Source of the DNA: Alphaproteobacteria bacterium
GTDB lineage: Bacteria > Pseudomonadota > Alphaproteobacteria > Caedimonadales > UBA1908
DNA length: 56,518 nucleotides
NCBI GenBank assembly: GCA_021298595.1
Contig: JAJTHL010000002.1
Coordinates: 1 to 56,518 of the forward strand
Reading direction: 5' to 3'
The position numbers and the translations under genes are program-made. This document shows positions 53,519-56,518 of this stretch, piece by piece. Position 1 is the first letter of the stretch, and each line of letters begins with the position of its first letter. The notes beneath the pieces were generated by a model, which searched no databases, was not told the origin of the DNA, and saw only the letters and a program-made list of their open reading frames with translations.

Positions 53519-54697
53519 CTACTTACTCTTTCCGGAAGCCCGGGTCAAGGTAATCACACTTACCTCGGCGTGCGTCCCAAGGCGCATGGGAGGACCCCAA
53601 AATCCCGTACCAGGACTGATGTAAATCTGTGTTTTACTTTCTGGATAGACATAGTGTCCTTGCACATAGGGTTGCTGCAAATACACAAGATAGCTAAAGG
53701 GCCAAATTTGTCCGCCGTGGGTATGTCCTGAAAGTTGCAAATCCACACCCCTAGCAGCTGCCTCGTGAATGGCGGCCGGCTGATGAGCCAGCAAGATCAC
53801 GGGAGCATGGGGCTGCGCCCCTTTAAGCGCCTTTTGAAGGTCTGGCCCTTCTACGCCGCGCATGTGCCGCGCGCCCCAATCTTCGACGCCCACTAAATTA
53901 AGGATTTCCCCTTCTGTCGATGTAATCTGTGTGCACGCATTTCTTAATACATTGATGTCAAGAGTTTTTAAATGCTCACACCATGCATCAACGCCCGAAT
54001 AGTACTCGTGGTTTCCCGTCACAAAATGAACGCCGTACTTTGCCTTCAAGCGCTTGAGGGGCAAAACGTGCTCTGACAAATGCGCAACAGAGCCGTCCAC
54101 AAGGTCACCCGTCAGAACAATCATATCGGGGGAAAGTGCCTCTACCTCCTCCACAATACGGGAAAGCCAAGCCCCGTCATTCATGGGCCCCACATGGAGG
54201 TCTGTGAGCTGTACAATACGCACTCCGTCAAAAGACGCTGGCAGATCCTGAATCTCAATGGTGACATTTTTAACAATAGCTGGTTGGGCGTTGATAAATA
54301 AAGAGACAAGACACCCCACGCCCGCAAATCCGAAGGCAACCTGACTTAAGGGGCGACGCCCTAAGTCTTTGATATTAGAAAATAAACTAGCCCCCTTGCT
54401 CAAAAGCCAAACCAGGTCTGCTGCGGCGCACATGGTCACAAGCAGCAATACAACCCCAAGCCAAGGATAGGTAAGCCAGGCGATCACAGCGCCTTGAGCG
54501 CGCGGAAGCATATTGACGAAGGGAATCGTCAAGAGTGTCACAACTAAAAACCCAAAAAGAATTATCCCCGCGCCCCAGCGCTGGGCAGATGAAAGGGAAA
54601 AGGCAGAAACAACGTGATGGAAAATGTAAGCATGGCAGAAAAGCAAAATCATAGAAAAGATCACAAAAAATCCGAGCACATCCATCAAACGTTTCAT
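53519..54697 (-). CDS. Membrane-anchored metallophosphoesterase
   Basis: A 392-residue protein with four to five N-terminal transmembrane helices followed by a calcineurin-like phosphoesterase domain. Metal motifs are VQLTDLHVGPMNDG, IVLTGDLVDGS, FVTGNHEYYSG, VILLAHQP and QLSGHTHGGQIWPF. This matches the YkuE/YaeI-type class III group, some of which act on lipid head groups. GGGAG sits 8 bases before ATG. It is a single gene, convergent with the secreted cluster. The substrate is unknown. Confidence 0.92.
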   Translation of the reverse strand: MKRLMDVLGFFVIFSMILLFCHAYIFHHVVSAFSLSSAQRWGAGIILFGFLVVTLLTIPFVNMLPRAQGAVIAWLTYPWLGVVLLLVTMCAAADLVWLLSKGASLFSNIKDLGRRPLSQVAFGFAGVGCLVSLFINAQPAIVKNVTIEIQDLPASFDGVRIVQLTDLHVGPMNDGAWLSRIVEEVEALSPDMIVLTGDLVDGSVAHLSEHVLPLKRLKAKYGVHFVTGNHEYYSGVDAWCEHLKTLDINVLRNACTQITSTEGEILNLVGVEDWGARHMRGVEGPDLQKALKGAQPHAPVILLAHQPAAIHEAAARGVDLQLSGHTHGGQIWPFSYLVYLQQPYVQGHYVYPESKTQIYISPGTGFWGPPMRLGTHAEVSVITLTRASGKSK

Positions 54698-55196
54698 TTA
54701 ATTATACACTCCCTCATTGAGGCACATAAGTCGAGTCAGTGAGACTAGCAAACTTTTATTAATAAATCTTCTGCTCTGGACCCATAAAATAGAAATTCTT
54801 TCTAGGCCGAACGAGGGTGGTTTAAAAAGAAAAGCTCTTCTAAGTATAAGAACTTTGTATACAAAAAAAGAGAAATTCATGATATATTTATATAATATTT
54901 TTGTTACTTACTTTAATAAAAAAGTAAATAATTTAAAGGGGACTACTTTTAATTTGATCATCGCACTGACTGAGCAAAGCCCTGCAAAGTGATTTTTTAA
55001 TAAAGAAGATTCAGCTAGCGTACCTTATGACCAACGAAAAGGCGTCGATGCCAGTGCCAATAAAACAACAACGATTACCGTTAAGTGGACACCAGGCAGT
55101 AATCAACGAGACTGTGACGTGACCCAGAACTAAATCGCCCAATCTCTACGGCAGTACTTTTTTATGAACACGCTGCCGTAGAGATGACACCCCACT
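54698..55196. other. AT-rich gap with possible gene remnant
   Basis: About 500 bases. The first 290 are AT-rich with no plausible gene. A frame without a start runs 54993-55133 and encodes DASANKTTTITVKWTPGS then NQRDCDVTQN before its stop; this looks like the tail of a secreted protein and may be a decayed gene. A long inverted repeat lies at 55142-55185. Confidence 0.45.
55142..55185. repeat. 13-base perfect inverted repeat
   Basis: ATCTCTACGGCAG at 55142-55154 and CTGCCGTAGAGAT at 55173-55185 with an 18-base AT-rich loop. It lies 8 bases past the remnant frame and 11 bases from the LysE stop. The T-run sits in the loop, not after the stem, so it is not a standard terminator; it may still end transcripts or be a mobile-element scar. 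Confidence 0.7.
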
Positions 55197-55823
55197 TTAA
55201 AAAAAGAGGATTTTCACCGAAAGTCCCAGCAAAATAGCTCCCGTCACGCGGTCAATCCAATGTCTTACCCCCGTAAATTTTGCGCGCGTGCGCGCCCCCG
55301 ACAAGCAAAAGGCCACAAACCCAAACCAAAGAAGGGTCTCAAGAAAAATAATCGCCCCGTATAGACTAAGAGTCAGAGTTGGCGTCTTGGCAGGAATAAG
55401 GGTTGTGAACAAACTTAAGAGAAAAAGCATACATTTCGGGTTAAGGGCGTTGGTGAGAAACCCTTGCGTAAACGCTTTGAAAGAGTTGATTTCATGATGT
55501 TTTTGCTGCACATGCGTGTGAAGCGTACCTTTCTTTGCAAGGATGCCTTTAGTCCCTAAGTAAAAAAGATAAGCAGCGCCCGCGTATTGAAGCAGATGAA
55601 AGAGCCATTTGGTTTCGTGAATCACCAAGCCTAACCCCAAAAGGATGTAGGCGAGGTGCACGAGTATCCCCACGCTTATACCAAACGCAGTGAAAAAGGC
55701 CGTTCTTCTGGAGTACAGCAGACTATTTTTCATGACCATGGCAAAGTCAGGGCCTGGGCTAATGACCGAGACCATTACGATACTGGCCACCGCCACAAGA
55801 GAGTTTATTTGTGTTGCATCCAT
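55197..55823 (-). CDS. LysE/RhtB family exporter
   Basis: A 208-residue, about six-helix amino acid exporter. The family motif VISPGPDFAMVMKNSL is near residue 20, with GISVGILVHLAYILLGLG and GFLTNALNPKCMLFLLSLF after it. It expels amino acids such as threonine or homoserine; the substrate is not known here. It starts 3 bases after the AlaX-type stop and is likely cotranscribed with it. Confidence 0.92.
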   Translation of the reverse strand: MDATQINSLVAVASIVMVSVISPGPDFAMVMKNSLLYSRRTAFFTAFGISVGILVHLAYILLGLGLVIHETKWLFHLLQYAGAAYLFYLGTKGILAKKGTLHTHVQQKHHEINSFKAFTQGFLTNALNPKCMLFLLSLFTTLIPAKTPTLTLSLYGAIIFLETLLWFGFVAFCLSGARTRAKFTGVRHWIDRVTGAILLGLSVKILFF

Positions 55824-55826
55824 ATT

Positions 55827-56483
55827 TTAAGACTCGTTCTCCACATCATAGGAAATCTTCAAGAGGCCTTTTTTATTTTTTTGGCGCAAAAGTTTTACCC
55901 CTGTCAACACACCAAGGGACCACACATGAGTCCCCGCACAAGGTGCTTGATCATAGGACCCCATCTTAACATAGCGTCTATCTCCTTGTTTTATATTTTG
56001 AACAGGGAGATCCTCGTTAACCATACGCCTGATCTGATCCGCTATCATATCAAGATCAAGGTTACCTTTAGCTTTCTCAAACTGCACATAACTCTCCCCA
56101 GGAAAGTGGTGGCCTTTGGTGGCTTTCAGATAAGGATAAAGATCTTCTGTCACATGGGCAAGAAGATGTCCTGCCGAATGCAAAAGACTGTGACGCTTCC
56201 TTGTTGGCACGCATAGCTGCATCAAAGCTTGTTGGGGAACGAGAGGTACATTGATATCTGCGTTGTAATGACGCACTTCATTCTCCTGTCTTCTCACGTG
56301 ATGAATCTGAATCACCTTATCTCCTAGGGTGACGATTCCTGTATCACTGGGCTGCCCTCCCCCTTGAGGATGAAAGATCGTTGCATCGAAAACAAGATAG
56401 CTCCCTCGTTCATCACGTGCGCTTTTTAAAAGCTGAGCCTTAAGTTCGTGCGCGTCCTCTTGTTGATAGTGTAAAATCGTCAT
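55827..56483 (-). CDS. AlaX-type alanyl-tRNA editing protein
   Basis: A 218-residue free-standing homologue of the AlaRS editing domain that removes Ser or Gly from mischarged tRNA-Ala. The marks are FHPQGGGQPSDTG, the zinc motif HSLLHSAGHLL (HxxxH) and APCAGTHV (Cys and His). Length fits the short AlaX group with a partial N-terminal domain. GAGGG lies before ATG 56483. The LysE gene follows after 3 bases. Confidence 0.93.
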   Translation of the reverse strand: MTILHYQQEDAHELKAQLLKSARDERGSYLVFDATIFHPQGGGQPSDTGIVTLGDKVIQIHHVRRQENEVRHYNADINVPLVPQQALMQLCVPTRKRHSLLHSAGHLLAHVTEDLYPYLKATKGHHFPGESYVQFEKAKGNLDLDMIADQIRRMVNEDLPVQNIKQGDRRYVKMGSYDQAPCAGTHVWSLGVLTGVKLLRQKNKKGLLKISYDVENES

Positions 56484-56518
56484 GGACCCTCACATTTTTA
56501 GTTGCAAATTCGAAATAA

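Noticed and set aside
54717-54992. 91-residue plus-strand frame in the AT-rich gap
   Set aside because: No ribosome site, composition follows the AT-rich background, and no domain or signal peptide is seen; probably chance.

Overview
This window reads as chromosomal DNA of an alphaproteobacterium. The strongest marker is the run hemC-hemD-mitofilin(Mic60)-like-hemY-like at 13.6-17.3 kb, a gene order characteristic of that class. A class I PHA synthase beside a MaoC/phosphate acetyltransferase fusion, acetate kinase and an enoyl-ACP reductase, and a zf-CHCC (NDUFS6-like) mini-protein, fit the same class. A DUF2608 HAD protein, many small signal-peptide proteins without recognisable domains, two His-rich coiled-coil porins and an exported lipase-fold protein suggest a host-associated lineage such as Holosporales/Paracaedibacteraceae. 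That placement is inference from gene content only. No phage, insertion sequence, CRISPR array or integrase is visible.

Layout. 0-1.5 kb: two translationally coupled multipass membrane proteins, the second cut by the window edge. 1.6-5.8 kb: aspartate-type aminotransferase, DUF2608 protein and a secreted repeat protein. 5.8-9.8 kb: ettA diverging from bioY-tatD-methyltransferase. 9.8-13.5 kb, minus strand: tsaD-gpsA-EVE-O-antigen-ligase-like, with ATGA and TAATG overlaps. 13.6-17.3 kb: heme/mitofilin operon. 17.5-19.2 kb: glyA and a FosA-like VOC protein. 19.2-23.3 kb, minus: APC permease, DegP-type protease, RarA. 23.6-27.6 kb: secD-secF-tyrS and tRNA-Arg(TCT). 27.6-30.9 kb: exported lipase-fold protein and an MscS channel. 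30.9-35.9 kb: phaC-maoC/pta-ackA-fabI, linking carbon storage, acetyl phosphate and lipid synthesis. 36-40 kb: small secreted protein, lipoprotein and two paralogous porins. 40.1-42.3 kb: a regulator with a degenerate LexA-like peptidase domain diverging from two small putative DNA-binding proteins. 42.3-46.3 kb: RND pump with its adaptor. 46.5-50.4 kb: long HPF facing a minus-strand group ampG / zf-CHCC / GST / hemF. 50.5-53.5 kb: a cluster of secreted proteins of unknown family, the last interrupted by an in-frame TAA. 53.5-56.5 kb: metallophosphoesterase, a gene-poor AT-rich gap, LysE exporter and AlaX-type editing protein.

Most genes are ordinary housekeeping. The less explained parts are the secreted cluster at 50.5-53.5 kb with its broken paralog, the pseudo-peptidase regulator with its divergent partners, the coiled-coil lipase-fold protein, the secreted protein with NPD-type repeats, and the FosA-like gene. 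Starts were re-chosen by Shine-Dalgarno position and family alignment where the longest open frame overran. All family assignments are by eye from translated sequence; no database search was run.
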